Below are positions 29,139 to 38,606 of a DNA stretch of 64,000 nucleotides, one piece after another. The notes under the pieces were generated by a model. The model worked only from the letters and a program-made list of their open reading frames with translations. It was not told the DNA's origin and searched no databases. Positions within the stretch are counted from its first letter, which is position 1. The number at the start of each line of letters is the position of its first letter. The translations under genes and the position numbers were made by a program. The DNA lies in NCBI RefSeq assembly GCF_000380985.1, contig NZ_KB905695.1, positions 310,001-374,000 on the forward strand, in the 5' to 3' direction. Origin of the DNA: Proteiniphilum acetatigenes DSM 18083. Its GTDB lineage: Bacteria > Bacteroidota > Bacteroidia > Bacteroidales > Dysgonomonadaceae.

Positions 29139-30061
29139 TCGCTCAATTCCAGATCATTATATTCCACAGGATTCCTTTTCCTCAATATAGTCATCGTTCC
29201 ATTATCCATATAACTGAGCGATATGTCTTTCAGTTTCGACCTTCTGTAATCGTTAACCTGTTTCAGGGTTTTGGCTTCTTCAAAGTCTCTGTCGGACGGA
29301 AACCGGATAGGAACGTCTTTTATCTGCTCTATTCCAATCGCCTGAAAGCGAAATAATCCATCCTCCGTTTTTGCATCCAGGATCGCTCCGGGCAGACCGT
29401 ATAACTTCCATGGTCCCTCGTTGACCGGTATTTCCGGTGAAAACCATGCCGTATAATCACGTCCCCGGAATGGGACTGTGGCTTTGTAACAAAGGTAACC
29501 CATTATGGAAATAGTATCTTCCGATATTTGCCAATCCATTGGAGGTATTTGTTCTTTTAATCGGAGATATATACCTTTACCCGCTCCGGTAAGTGGACCT
29601 TTGTCTATGGTAATAGTTGTGTTGTCAGATCGGTTCTTAAATATCCGTGCATCTTCACCTTTCCGGTCATTCATAATTTCGGGTTTTCGGTTCATGGCTT
29701 CAAAACGTTCAAAAATTTCATTATCGGGATCTTTCAATACATTTACCGATTTAAGTGTTTGTATTAATTTCTGATCTTTTACTTTAGCGACAGAGTCTCT
29801 CCGCTCTTTGTTCCAATCATAGTACACCGACCAGTTTTGTGCAATATCCAATGCCATCGTATCGGTTACTGAAATTTTTTCCTTCTCTTTTGTTGTCTGC
29901 TGATCGAACACATAAATAATACGGAGAAAAGCCTTATCCAATTCTTCCTGCTGCGGAGGATCAACATGATTATTTTTTGCCGGTTGCATAGCGTTAAGAT
30001 TTCCGGTTGTCAAAAGAAAGAAAGATATTATACATCCGGTAACTACTGTTTTGTGTCGCAT
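29135..30061 (-). CDS. GLPGLI family secreted protein
   Basis: A 308-residue exported protein with a signal peptide (CIISFFLLTTGNLNA). It contains the family-defining motif as GLPGAILDAKTEDG, preceded by YTAWFSPEIPVNEGPWKLY, and the conserved YLCYKATVPFRGRDY. GLPGLI proteins are periplasmic or surface proteins of Bacteroidota of unknown biochemical role, regularly encoded beside a TonB-receptor-like barrel, as here with a 4-base overlap. The pair is likely one functional unit. Confidence 0.88.
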   Translation of the reverse strand: MRHKTVVTGCIISFFLLTTGNLNAMQPAKNNHVDPPQQEELDKAFLRIIYVFDQQTTKEKEKISVTDTMALDIAQNWSVYYDWNKERRDSVAKVKDQKLIQTLKSVNVLKDPDNEIFERFEAMNRKPEIMNDRKGEDARIFKNRSDNTTITIDKGPLTGAGKGIYLRLKEQIPPMDWQISEDTISIMGYLCYKATVPFRGRDYTAWFSPEIPVNEGPWKLYGLPGAILDAKTEDGLFRFQAIGIEQIKDVPIRFPSDRDFEEAKTLKQVNDYRRSKLKDISLSYMDNGTMTILRKRNPVEYNDLELSE

Positions 30062-30218
30062 AATTTGGTCTGTTTTGAAGTTTATACCGGCAAATTAACT
30101 AAATATTTTCGTTATAAAACTAATGTTGTTAGTTAAAAGATGGTGCTTTTCTGAATCTCTTGTTTCAATACCGTGTCACGACAAACGAATTTGATCTTAA
30201 TAAATTGAAAGTAAATAC

Positions 30219-30255
30219 AATACAAACTGTTTGTATTTATTCATTATTATTTTTG
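30219..30255 (+). promoter_or_regulatory. 19-base perfect dyad next to a -7 promoter box
   Basis: AATACAAAC (30219-30227), a central T and GTTTGTATT (30229-30237) form a perfect 9+9 dyad, a typical operator size. Ten bases later TATTTTTG (30248-30255) matches TAnnTTTG. A second box, TAGATTTG, lies at 30355-30362. Both face the barrel gene at 30509. The 447-base gap 30062-30508 is otherwise AT-rich, with a small hairpin (TATTTCG 30416-30422 / CGAAATA 30445-30451) in the leader. The divergent GLPGLI gene could share the operator. Confidence 0.45.
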
Positions 30256-30508
30256 TAAAGTAAGATTTATTTATACTGTATAGCAGACAGATAAATTATT
30301 TTTTAAATTCTATTATTTTTCTGAGATATATAATTAAGATTGAAAAAAATATTTTAGATTTGCAGCGCTTCATATGAATTATTTTTATATGATCCGACAT
30401 CATGAGAAATATTCTTATTTCGAAGATACTTTCCCTTGAGGATGCGAAATAGTAACACTTTAGCAAAACGAAAGAAATACACACTTTACTTTAATTATTA
30501 TCATTTTT

Positions 30509-31120
30509 ATGAAACAAAATTTTTTTATTGTATCAGTACTGTTTTGTCTTTTCTCATTTACTATGTCTGCACAAACAGAAAAAGGTAAATTTTCCATTTC
30601 AGGCCGCTCGTCAATGGAAGGAGCTTATTTTTCTAATCGTGTATATGGTGCTAATATCGACATCAGTGATAGGGAGGCAATGGATTTGGACGGATATTCA
30701 ATTACAATTACCCCCAGTATAGGGTATTTTGTGATTGATAATTTATCGGTCGGCGGCCAGGCTTCATTTTCGATTACCGATGGCGATTATCAAAGTAAAA
30801 CATCTCAATTTATTCTGATGCCAACGGTAGCCTATTACATCCCAACAAGAAAACCGGTTCGTCCGTTTGTAGCTCTCGGTGCAGGATATGCAAATGTATC
30901 GTTGGAAATGGCTATGCAGGGAGCACAAGCCGAGAGTATGTCATTCGGTGGTTTTACATGGGCTGGAGGATTAGGAGCGGCATTCTTTGTCAGCAATAAT
31001 ATTTCTATCGATTTGATGGCTGAATATGCAGAAGTGAGTGCACGGTATTCAAAGGATTCTTCCTACAAATATTCAACAAAAGGTTTGGGAGGATCAGTAG
31101 GGCTTTCTGTTTATTTCTGA
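30509..31120 (+). CDS. OmpX-like outer membrane beta-barrel protein
   Basis: A 203-residue protein with a signal peptide (FFIVSVLFCLFSFTMSAQ) and about eight amphipathic strands, for example SITITPSIGYFVIDNLSVGG, FILMPTVAYYIPT, VRPFVALGAGYANVSLEM and the final GGSVGLSVYF, ending in Phe as the barrel-assembly machinery prefers. It matches the general outer-membrane-protein beta-barrel family. A long leader upstream and a good terminator at 31177 make it a monocistronic gene. Confidence 0.8.
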   Translation: MKQNFFIVSVLFCLFSFTMSAQTEKGKFSISGRSSMEGAYFSNRVYGANIDISDREAMDLDGYSITITPSIGYFVIDNLSVGGQASFSITDGDYQSKTSQFILMPTVAYYIPTRKPVRPFVALGAGYANVSLEMAMQGAQAESMSFGGFTWAGGLGAAFFVSNNISIDLMAEYAEVSARYSKDSSYKYSTKGLGGSVGLSVYF

Positions 31121-31176
31121 TCCCTGAAACCTTCATATGATTCCAGCTTTTGCTGAGTTTTGAAAAACTAAATCTT

Positions 31177-31222
31177 AAAAACGGATACTGATGGTAATTT
31201 TTCACAATCTTTATCCGTTTTT
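31177..31222 (+). terminator. Intrinsic terminator after the OmpX-like gene
   Basis: AAAAACGGATA (31177-31187) pairs with TATCCGTTTTT (31212-31222) over 11 base pairs and the right arm runs into further T residues, giving a classical stem plus T-tract 57 bases after the stop. Confidence 0.75.
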
Positions 31223-31316
31223 TTCCATCTAAAACACCTGACTGATAACGTTATCCAACGATGAGATACTGTATTACTTCTAATGAAATTAAATCCATTA
31301 GGAGGATAAGGTAATA

Positions 31317-32345
31317 ATGTATGATAAAATAATGAATATGAGACTATTTTATTTAATATTGACTGCTTTTTTATTATTTGTCAGGGTTAACGCTGACATT
31401 GCTCCCAACCCGATTGTTGTCAAAGGAATTTATACAAATGACAGTTGTAAAATCCAGATGACAGAAGAATATGTTTATGCTGACTTATTTAATAATTCAG
31501 CCAAAGTATCATGTACTTTTGAATTATTAAACCATGGGGATAGCATAACTATTCAGGTTGGATTTCCGGTAATGAATTTTCAATACTGGTCTATGGGTGA
31601 CTATTCTGATGATGATAAATCGCATTTCAGGATTTTTGTTGACAATAAAATGCTAACAGAAGATGATATTGGTGTGCCTTCAGAGTTAGATAGCATTTAC
31701 AATACTTATATGTATATATACTATATTGAGAAAGAATACCAGCGGAAAATGGATAGCATATATTCAGCAAATAATGTGACTATAGAAGAGAATGTATTTT
31801 TTGAATATTCTTCAAATTCATCATATCAAGCAGCCAGAGTAGCTTTGGAGGATTTGTTTAGATGGAGAGAGACAAAACCACACTTCGGATCAGACCTTTG
31901 GCAACCATTTGGAAAACAAATGGAAAAAGGTAATTTTCCGTGGTATGTATGGAATGTTCATTTTGACAAAAATGAAAGGAAACAAATAAAAGTAGAGTAT
32001 TCACTGCCATCCGGACAAGGATATGGTGCTGATTATAGATATTTTAAGTATATTCTGGAGACTGGTTCAGGATGGTATGGCTTGATAGAAAAAGCCGATA
32101 TTGAATTAAAACTACATGATATTAAACTGGAAACCTTAGAAGAAATCTCACCGATTGGGTATCAAATTGCTGAAAATGACAAAATAATTAAATGGAGTTT
32201 TACAAATTTCGAACCTTCACAAGAGGACGATATTTATGTAAAATACTATAACAAAAAAGAGAGGAAAGACTGGGAGAGGTATAAAAGAAAAAGGAAAAGA
32301 GCAATTTTTTTAAGAAAAGTCAATCCTGTTAATTGGTTTAGATAA
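31317..32345 (+). CDS. Secreted protein of unknown function (DUF4424-like)
   Basis: A 342-residue protein with a signal peptide (MRLFYLILTAFLLFVRVNA) and a mature start DIAPNPIVVKGIYTND. The first strand segments (IQMTEEYVYADLFNNSAKVS, FELLNHGDSITIQVGFPV) resemble the DUF4424 pattern of an Ig-like domain with mixed charge, but I am not certain of it. The C-terminus is very basic (KKERKDWERYKRKRKRAI). An AGGAGG at 31300-31305, rare in this phylum, lies 11 bases before the ATG at 31317; a second ATG at 31332 is an alternative. It is not obviously linked to neighbours. Confidence 0.6.
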   Translation: MYDKIMNMRLFYLILTAFLLFVRVNADIAPNPIVVKGIYTNDSCKIQMTEEYVYADLFNNSAKVSCTFELLNHGDSITIQVGFPVMNFQYWSMGDYSDDDKSHFRIFVDNKMLTEDDIGVPSELDSIYNTYMYIYYIEKEYQRKMDSIYSANNVTIEENVFFEYSSNSSYQAARVALEDLFRWRETKPHFGSDLWQPFGKQMEKGNFPWYVWNVHFDKNERKQIKVEYSLPSGQGYGADYRYFKYILETGSGWYGLIEKADIELKLHDIKLETLEEISPIGYQIAENDKIIKWSFTNFEPSQEDDIYVKYYNKKERKDWERYKRKRKRAIFLRKVNPVNWFR

Positions 32346-32507
32346 ATAAAAATTATACACTACAATAGCAATATTGCAAGTGGCGTGGGAAATATAGTGA
32401 TTTTTTAGTATATTAACAATCTTGTATGAGTGATTTTTACTGTCTTCGCATCTTATAAGCATATCACGTAAAAAATCAACATTGAGTATTGCTTGTTATT
32501 TAATTTT

Positions 32508-34955
32508 ATGAAGAAACAAACCACACTTTACCTGATGCTGCTGTATATGATTGCTCATCCGGTATTTGCACAACGTTACACTATCAGCGGATACATTACC
32601 GACAGGGTAAACGGTGAAACCCTTATCTCTGCTACTGTTTTCGACTCAAATTCCGCTAAAGGAACGGCAACCAATAACTTTGGCTACTATTCGCTGACGT
32701 TACCAGTCGGGGATGTAACCCTCGAATATTCTTATATCGGGTACCGGACATTAAAACAGGAATTTTACCTGCAGCGCGACACGGTGTTGAACATCCAACT
32801 GGATCTGGATAACATGCTGGAGGAAGTGACGGTGATTGGAAACCGCTCCGAAACAGGTGTCAGGGGATCGCAGATGAGTACCGTGGAAGTACCCATTGAG
32901 CAGATAAAAAATATCCCGACCCTCCTTGGAGAAAACGACCTGATCAAAGCCTTGCAATTGTTGCCGGGTGTACAATCGGGTACCGAAGGGTCGGCCGGGC
33001 TGTATGTACGGGGAGGCGGGCCGGATGAAAACCTGCTCCTGTTGGACGGTGTGCCGCTGTACAATGTCAATCACATGCTCGGTTTCTTTTCTGTGTTCAA
33101 CAGCGATGCACTGAAAAATGTGACCCTTTACAAAGGCAGTTTTCCCGCACGGTTTGGCGGACGACTTTCGTCTGTCGTAGACGTGCGGATGAAAGACGGA
33201 GACGATAAAAAAATTCGTGGTACGGCAAGCATCGGCCTTATCTCATCCAAATTACAGTTGGAAGGCCCTATCATAAAGGAAAAGACCACATTCAACGTAT
33301 CATTGCGTAGAACCTATATCGATGTGCTGGCCCAGCCGATCATCAAAATGGCACAGGATAATGAAAACGGGGGAGTGAACAGCGCGGGATATTTCTTTTA
33401 TGATATAAACGCCAAGTTCACCCATAAGCTGTCGGATAAAGACAAACTATACCTGAGTACCTATTTCGGAGATGATGCAATTTACCTGAAAGCACAAGAC
33501 AGATATTCCTATGGTGATAATCTGGAATCCAGAGATCATACGAAGCTTGACTGGGATTGGGGCAATGCCATTGCCGCACTCCGCTGGAACCGCATCCTGA
33601 ACAACAAACTGTTTATGAATACTACCGCTTCATTCACCCGTTACCGGTCGGCATTAGGCAGCGGCTACGAAAGCGAAACCCGCTATCCTTCTAATTCTGG
33701 TCAACCCCAAACAAAAGAAGAAACGCGACTCACCTATAATTCCGGGATACAGGATTGGACACTGAAAACCGATTTTGATTTCACGCCGAACGTTAATCAC
33801 GACATCAAATTCGGTGCCTCTTATACTTACCATACATTTGCACCCGATGTTATTTCCCTGAAAGTCATGGATACCGGCCAGACAGAGCAAAACATCGATA
33901 CGGTAGCCGGAAGCCCCAAAGTATATGCCCATGAGACGGCGGCTTATCTTGAAGATAACATCTCACTCGGAAAAATGCTGAAAGTGAATTTGGGGGTGCA
34001 TTTCTCTTCATTTCATGTGCAGAACAGCAACTACTTCTCTTTGCAGCCGCGTGCGGGATTGAGGGTGCTGCTTACCGACAACTTGTCGTTGAAAGCCGGC
34101 TATGCATCCATGAATCAGTACATCCACATGCTTTCCAATAACACCATCAGCATGCCGACGGACTTGTGGGTGCCGGCCACATCAAAAATCAAACCGATGA
34201 AATCCCACCAGTATGCGTTGGGAGCATTCTATTCGCTTCAGCATATCGCTGATTTCTCCGTGGAAGGCTATTACAAGACAATGGACAATCTGCTCGAATA
34301 TAAGGATGGTGCTTCGTTTATGGGAGCATCCACCAATTGGGAAGAGAAGGTGAGCATGGGACGAGGTATAGCTTATGGCGTAGAATTCCTGGCGCAACGT
34401 TCATTCGGGAATACGACCGGATGGATAGGATACACCTGGTCTAAATCCGACAGGATCTTCGACCGCCCCGGAAATACCATTAACAACGGGAAACGGTTTC
34501 CTGCCAAGTACGACAGAAGGCATGACATCAGTATTACCGGTACGCATAAGTTCACGGAAAAGATAGATGTCTCCGCCTCGTGGGTCTTCAGCACGGGAAA
34601 CGCTGCCACCTTTGGCTTCCATGAATATGCGGCAGCCGATTCTCCCACTTACAGGCATCAATTCTATTCACCCGAAACCTATTCTTATATAGAGGCACGG
34701 AACAATTTCAGGTATAACAATTACCACCGGCTGGATCTGGGAGTGAATTTCCACAAAAAAACCAAACGGGGAAACCTTCGCACCTGGAATGTCAGTATTT
34801 ATAACGTGTACAACCGCCTGAATCCTTTCTATGTATATGTATGGGATGAAACCTCCGTGAATCATGAGACGGGTGAACGGAAAACAAAAAATGTTTTGCG
34901 GCAGGCCACGCTCTTTCCCATTATCCCTTCGGTAAGCTATACAATTAAATTCTAA
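32508..34955 (+). CDS. TonB-dependent receptor (DUF4249-associated type)
   Basis: An 815-residue receptor starting at the ATG at 32508, with a signal peptide ending PVFAQR. A carboxypeptidase-regulatory-like domain (ISGYITDRVNGETLISATVF) is followed by a plug with LLGENDLIKALQLLPGVQSG, GLYVRGGGPDENLLLLDGVP and GGRLSSVVDVRMKDGD, then a barrel ending SVSYTIKF. The RGGGPDQN-type plug motif is typical of receptors encoded next to DUF4249 lipoproteins. The partner gene starts 17 bases downstream. The imported ligand is unknown; iron or peptide complexes are possible. Confidence 0.9.
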   Translation: MKKQTTLYLMLLYMIAHPVFAQRYTISGYITDRVNGETLISATVFDSNSAKGTATNNFGYYSLTLPVGDVTLEYSYIGYRTLKQEFYLQRDTVLNIQLDLDNMLEEVTVIGNRSETGVRGSQMSTVEVPIEQIKNIPTLLGENDLIKALQLLPGVQSGTEGSAGLYVRGGGPDENLLLLDGVPLYNVNHMLGFFSVFNSDALKNVTLYKGSFPARFGGRLSSVVDVRMKDGDDKKIRGTASIGLISSKLQLEGPIIKEKTTFNVSLRRTYIDVLAQPIIKMAQDNENGGVNSAGYFFYDINAKFTHKLSDKDKLYLSTYFGDDAIYLKAQDRYSYGDNLESRDHTKLDWDWGNAIAALRWNRILNNKLFMNTTASFTRYRSALGSGYESETRYPSNSGQPQTKEETRLTYNSGIQDWTLKTDFDFTPNVNHDIKFGASYTYHTFAPDVISLKVMDTGQTEQNIDTVAGSPKVYAHETAAYLEDNISLGKMLKVNLGVHFSSFHVQNSNYFSLQPRAGLRVLLTDNLSLKAGYASMNQYIHMLSNNTISMPTDLWVPATSKIKPMKSHQYALGAFYSLQHIADFSVEGYYKTMDNLLEYKDGASFMGASTNWEEKVSMGRGIAYGVEFLAQRSFGNTTGWIGYTWSKSDRIFDRPGNTINNGKRFPAKYDRRHDISITGTHKFTEKIDVSASWVFSTGNAATFGFHEYAAADSPTYRHQFYSPETYSYIEARNNFRYNNYHRLDLGVNFHKKTKRGNLRTWNVSIYNVYNRLNPFYVYVWDETSVNHETGERKTKNVLRQATLFPIIPSVSYTIKF

Positions 34956-34972
34956 GATTAATTTTTAAGACA

Positions 34973-36019
34973 ATGAAACGAGCATATAAATCATTTACCC
35001 TTCTGCTATTCATCTTCACATCTTGTTTTATATCCTGCGAAAAAGACATCGAATTTAAAGGTAAGATCACCGATCCGCTAGTGGTGGTGAATGCATTGCT
35101 TACTCCTGATTCGGTTGTTTCCGTGCATCTGTCCCAAAGCCGTTTCGTCCTTGGGGAAATAGCTCCGTTCAACCATATTTCCAATGCAACGGTATCTGTA
35201 TTTGTAAACGACGATCTGAAAGAGCAGCTTTTGCATAGTGAGAATGGAATATACAGGGGAACCTACTTGCCAAAGGCAGGTGATAATATAAAGATTGAAG
35301 TTATTGCCGAGGGACTCAGCAGGGTCACATCTCAAACCCGAATTCCGAAAAAGCCCGGTGTCGTGGTCAATGATTCGACAGTGACTGTCCAGGAAGAGGA
35401 ATACAGTAATCCCTATCAACCCAATACCGTAACTAAAACTACATCCCGTAATATGCAGGTACAACTGAAATTAACAGATGCAGCCAACGAAGAAAATTAT
35501 TACTTTATAAAAGCCTCACAGTACTTCTCAGATAATGGCATGCTAGTTACGGAAAGGACAGTGGAGCTGAAACTCAGTGAAGTATTGAAGAACAATATTA
35601 CAGATAACGGCAATATCTTTGAGGGTATTTTCGGTGATGAGGGAGAGTCGGACAGGACGGATAACCTTTTTTCGGATCTGTTTGTAGACGGGAAAGATAT
35701 CTTGTTCGATTTTTCATTGTCTGATATTCTGGAGTCTGCAACGTATGTCAATGGAGAGAAAATAAATGATGGGAGCAATTCCCGGGGAGAGTTGACAGTG
35801 GAATATATCATAGAAATAGGTGAGATTTCAAAGGATATGTACCAGTACCTCATTTCAGGCAATAAAGCCTTGAATGCCGAAGATTACGGCCCCTTTACCG
35901 AACCGGTGCAGGTCTATTCCAATATAGAAAATGGTGTGGGTATTCTTGGCGCATACAGTACTTGCCGATTCTCTTCTCGCTTTAAATCAAATTATTTGCC
36001 CTATTATTTCCCGTACTAA
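34973..36019 (+). CDS. DUF4249 family lipoprotein
   Basis: A 348-residue lipoprotein with lipobox region TSCFISC followed by EKDIEF. The DUF4249 pattern is clear: LVVVNALLTPDSVVSVHLSQ, ISNATVSVFVNDD, GIYRGTYLPKAGDNIKIEV and the late LGAYSTCRFSSRF. Such proteins sit on the outer membrane beside a TonB-dependent receptor and may play a SusD-like lid role, although no structure-based function is known to me. It is in one transcription unit with the receptor. Confidence 0.88.
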   Translation: MKRAYKSFTLLLFIFTSCFISCEKDIEFKGKITDPLVVVNALLTPDSVVSVHLSQSRFVLGEIAPFNHISNATVSVFVNDDLKEQLLHSENGIYRGTYLPKAGDNIKIEVIAEGLSRVTSQTRIPKKPGVVVNDSTVTVQEEEYSNPYQPNTVTKTTSRNMQVQLKLTDAANEENYYFIKASQYFSDNGMLVTERTVELKLSEVLKNNITDNGNIFEGIFGDEGESDRTDNLFSDLFVDGKDILFDFSLSDILESATYVNGEKINDGSNSRGELTVEYIIEIGEISKDMYQYLISGNKALNAEDYGPFTEPVQVYSNIENGVGILGAYSTCRFSSRFKSNYLPYYFPY

Positions 36020-36070
36020 CTCCGGTACATCCTCATAAATTTATGAGGATGATATGGTGTTGCACCGGAG
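36020..36070. terminator. Nested palindromes between convergent genes
   Basis: A 24-base perfect palindrome occupies 36028-36051 (left half CATCCTCATAAA). It is flanked by a second pair, CTCCGGT (36020-36026) and ACCGGAG (36064-36070). The structure lies directly after the DUF4249 stop and before the convergent gene at 36119, so it probably terminates transcription. No long T-tract follows. Confidence 0.5.
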
Positions 36071-36118
36071 AAGGTACGGACTTGGTACCGACGATGGCAT
36101 AGTGAAAATTTGTAGTTT

Positions 36119-38041
36119 CTAATTAAATCTTAGCAGGATTCCAAATTGTGCATTGCCTACACCAAAAGAATCCCACGGGGAATATTCATTGCTAAAATTG
36201 AGATTGATATCATTATCTTTCAATTCGATTTTCTTCTTTGAGAACAACCCGCCTTTTTCTTCTTTTACCCGGAATATCTTATCAGAGAGTAAATGGATAT
36301 CATACGACACGTACATTTTCATGGAAAATAGCCTGCTGACTCCTTTTGATAATGATATTTGGGGCGTAACAGACTTATATTTATATCCATAATCGAATGA
36401 TACAACTTTTGAATCTATCTTCTTTCCATTGTAATCGAAAGCCATTGGATTATCATATTTACCAAGATCCGAATAATAGCTATTACTGGAAAACATGAGA
36501 GAAGCTTCAAGGAATAAAGGTAATCCTGTCGGCTTTATATTTTTACTGTATCCAATTCCTACATATCTTTCATTTATCGAGATTGATTTATTGAATAAAT
36601 CGGTATTTTCCTGATAGAATACGTTTATATTTTTATTCAGTTTATATCCGAATGCGGTTTGAACAAGAATATTATCATTTGTAGCTTTTTGATTGTGTTT
36701 GATTGCAAATGAATTGGCATCAGGCTGAAAAGAAATATCATGGTTTACAGCACCTGTCCTTACCTGCCTGTACGATACCCCGATGTCATAATGGAATCTG
36801 GTCAGGACAGAAATCAATTTCATGGCTCGGATTGACTTCGCTTGTGAATTTTCCTTGAATATTTCAGTTGATTCGTCTATTGTAAACTGGAACCTGGATT
36901 TACTTGCGTCCTCTCCGTCAAGGATAGAGTAATCAGTCCATCCTTTTTTATTGTATTCGTCAGCCCTTGTTATCAGGGGATCGAAAAACTGTAATTGTCG
37001 TTCATATGGAATTGGACGTATGGAATCACTTTTAATATCAGTTGTAATAAATTCAATCGAACCAAATATTTTTTTTTCATCAAATCTTTTGATATCCTCA
37101 TTTTTTGAACTGTAGTATTTCAGGTGCCATTTTCCGGCAGTCTCTTCATAAGCCACATTGATCGTATTTATTCGCTGTTTAATAGGTAGTTTTGCTGACT
37201 TTAAGTGTCTGTTCACGTCAAACGATACATAGGCGAGGCTCTCCTTTTCAATCATCATCGTTCCTGAAAGAGTGAGGGAATCTTTAGATATTTTGTGAAA
37301 GCTAATATCATAAAAATCTTTTCCTTCCAGTGACTTTACTCCATTGAATTTAAATTCATAATTTTTAAATTTTTGAGGCCGGATAAACTCTGCGCGGGAT
37401 AATACGAAATCATTCTTAATTGCCAGGTAAGGTCCCCCGTAATATAATATACCGGTATCCCTGATTTTTCTTTTCCTGGATTTAAGCAATTCAACCTGTC
37501 CCGGGCTATTGCTGGGTTTATGATAAGGGTCTTTATAGATGGATAATACAGCCTCTATAAAGTCTGCCTGCAGTTCTTCTTCATTTTGTGCGCTCTCCCT
37601 GTAAAAACTTTCATACAATGTGGGTACATTGGGATAGTTATTTGGAATATTATTATATGCTTTTCGTAATAATGTATGCAGGGTGCTGTCAGGTATTACA
37701 TATATTTCTGAAAGGATGTAGGTTTTAGGCGATAATTTTATTGTTGCCGGAGATTTAATATCCCTGATTAAAAGGCTGTCCCCCTGAAAGGATATTCCTG
37801 TAAAGTGCAGGTATTCATTTGTGTACTTGTCTGAAATATTTAGTGCGAATTTCCCGTTTTGATCTGATACGGTACCAATATGTCTGTTTTTTAAAAAGAT
37901 GTTTATATTGGGGATACCCCTATTGTCGGATTCATTAATAATATTCCCTTTTATAACTTTTGTTTGTGAATGTACTACTAACAAAAAAGCTTGTGAGAAA
38001 AAGATTAGGAATGTAATATTTAGAATCTTTATATTTCTCAT
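36119..38041 (-). CDS. Carboxypeptidase-regulatory-like domain outer membrane protein
   Basis: A 640-residue exported protein with a signal peptide (ILNITFLIFFSQAFLLVVHSQ), a carboxypeptidase-regulatory-like domain at about 28-110 (IKGNIINESDNRGIPNINIF, GTVSDQNGKFALNIS), a central alpha/beta region (YNNIPNNYPNVPTLYESFYR, GTMMIEKESLAYVSFDVNRH) and a C-terminal beta-rich part ending FGILLRF. This layout occurs in Bacteroidota proteins related to TonB-linked receptors that lack a plug. It is transcribed alone. I cannot assign a substrate. Confidence 0.7.
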   Translation of the reverse strand: MRNIKILNITFLIFFSQAFLLVVHSQTKVIKGNIINESDNRGIPNINIFLKNRHIGTVSDQNGKFALNISDKYTNEYLHFTGISFQGDSLLIRDIKSPATIKLSPKTYILSEIYVIPDSTLHTLLRKAYNNIPNNYPNVPTLYESFYRESAQNEEELQADFIEAVLSIYKDPYHKPSNSPGQVELLKSRKRKIRDTGILYYGGPYLAIKNDFVLSRAEFIRPQKFKNYEFKFNGVKSLEGKDFYDISFHKISKDSLTLSGTMMIEKESLAYVSFDVNRHLKSAKLPIKQRINTINVAYEETAGKWHLKYYSSKNEDIKRFDEKKIFGSIEFITTDIKSDSIRPIPYERQLQFFDPLITRADEYNKKGWTDYSILDGEDASKSRFQFTIDESTEIFKENSQAKSIRAMKLISVLTRFHYDIGVSYRQVRTGAVNHDISFQPDANSFAIKHNQKATNDNILVQTAFGYKLNKNINVFYQENTDLFNKSISINERYVGIGYSKNIKPTGLPLFLEASLMFSSNSYYSDLGKYDNPMAFDYNGKKIDSKVVSFDYGYKYKSVTPQISLSKGVSRLFSMKMYVSYDIHLLSDKIFRVKEEKGGLFSKKKIELKDNDINLNFSNEYSPWDSFGVGNAQFGILLRFN

Positions 38042-38201
38042 TACAGTATTTCAATTTAATCTGCTATTATTTCATAATGACAAAAATACTCAATTCTAAT
38101 TTTAGTAAATCATATTTTTTATCATTTTTTGCAGTACAATTATTTTTCTTACTTTTGAGTAAGTATAAAAGGTAATCGGCACCCAGGTGCATCAGAAGAA
38201 A

Positions 38202-38336
38202 ATGAGAAAAAATAAAAATAACGTACCTGCCTTTTCTCCCAATCTGTTTTGGGATGTAAATCCTGATGATCGGGATACAACTTGCCTTTTTCTTACTCAA
38301 CTATATCAATTTTGGAGGACTATTATTCTTCTTTAA
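38202..38336 (+). pseudogene. Short ORF resembling the start of a DUF6922-type protein
   Basis: A 44-codon frame starts MRKNKNNVPAFSPNLFWDV. The FSP-x-LFWDV motif is what I recall from the N-terminus of DUF6922 (small, antitoxin-like) proteins, but after NPDD the similarity stops and the frame ends early. It is probably a truncated remnant. It lies in a 565-base stretch (38042-38606) that contains no intact gene, only this fragment and the WD40 relic. Confidence 0.3.
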
Positions 38337-38367
38337 CTTTTTTGGTGCAGCGTTTTAATACGCCATT

Positions 38368-38519
38368 GCATCTGTTAAAATAGTGAATGTATCGTGAAGC
38401 ATAATGTTGATTGTCTTATTTTTTAATAGTATCATTATGCATAAATTTCTTATATCATTACTGATGTGAAGTTCTCACCGGATGGGAATTTAATAGCTTG
38501 TGGTTTATTGGGGAAATAA
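38368..38519 (+). pseudogene. Relic of a WD40-repeat gene
   Basis: Two short pieces in different frames look like WD40 blades. ASVKIVNVS (from 38368) resembles the strand ending a blade (usually SVKIWDV), and ISYIITDVKFSPDGNLIACG (from 38445) is a near-perfect start of the next blade. Stops and a frame change separate them and no start codon or flanking blades remain. The second piece is too close to the WD40 consensus to be chance; the extent of the relic is uncertain. Confidence 0.4.
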
Positions 38520-38606
38520 GAACTTGGGAAGTAATTTTATAGCCAGAGGAAGAGCAGGCCGGATATGATATTGTTGAATATAATTTATCTTTAAATTAAT
38601 AGCGTT

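Noticed and set aside
38067-38300. 77-codon minus-strand ORF, Lys/Ile/Leu-rich
   Set aside because: Low-complexity AT-rich DNA and antisense to the DUF6922-like fragment; no homology signal.
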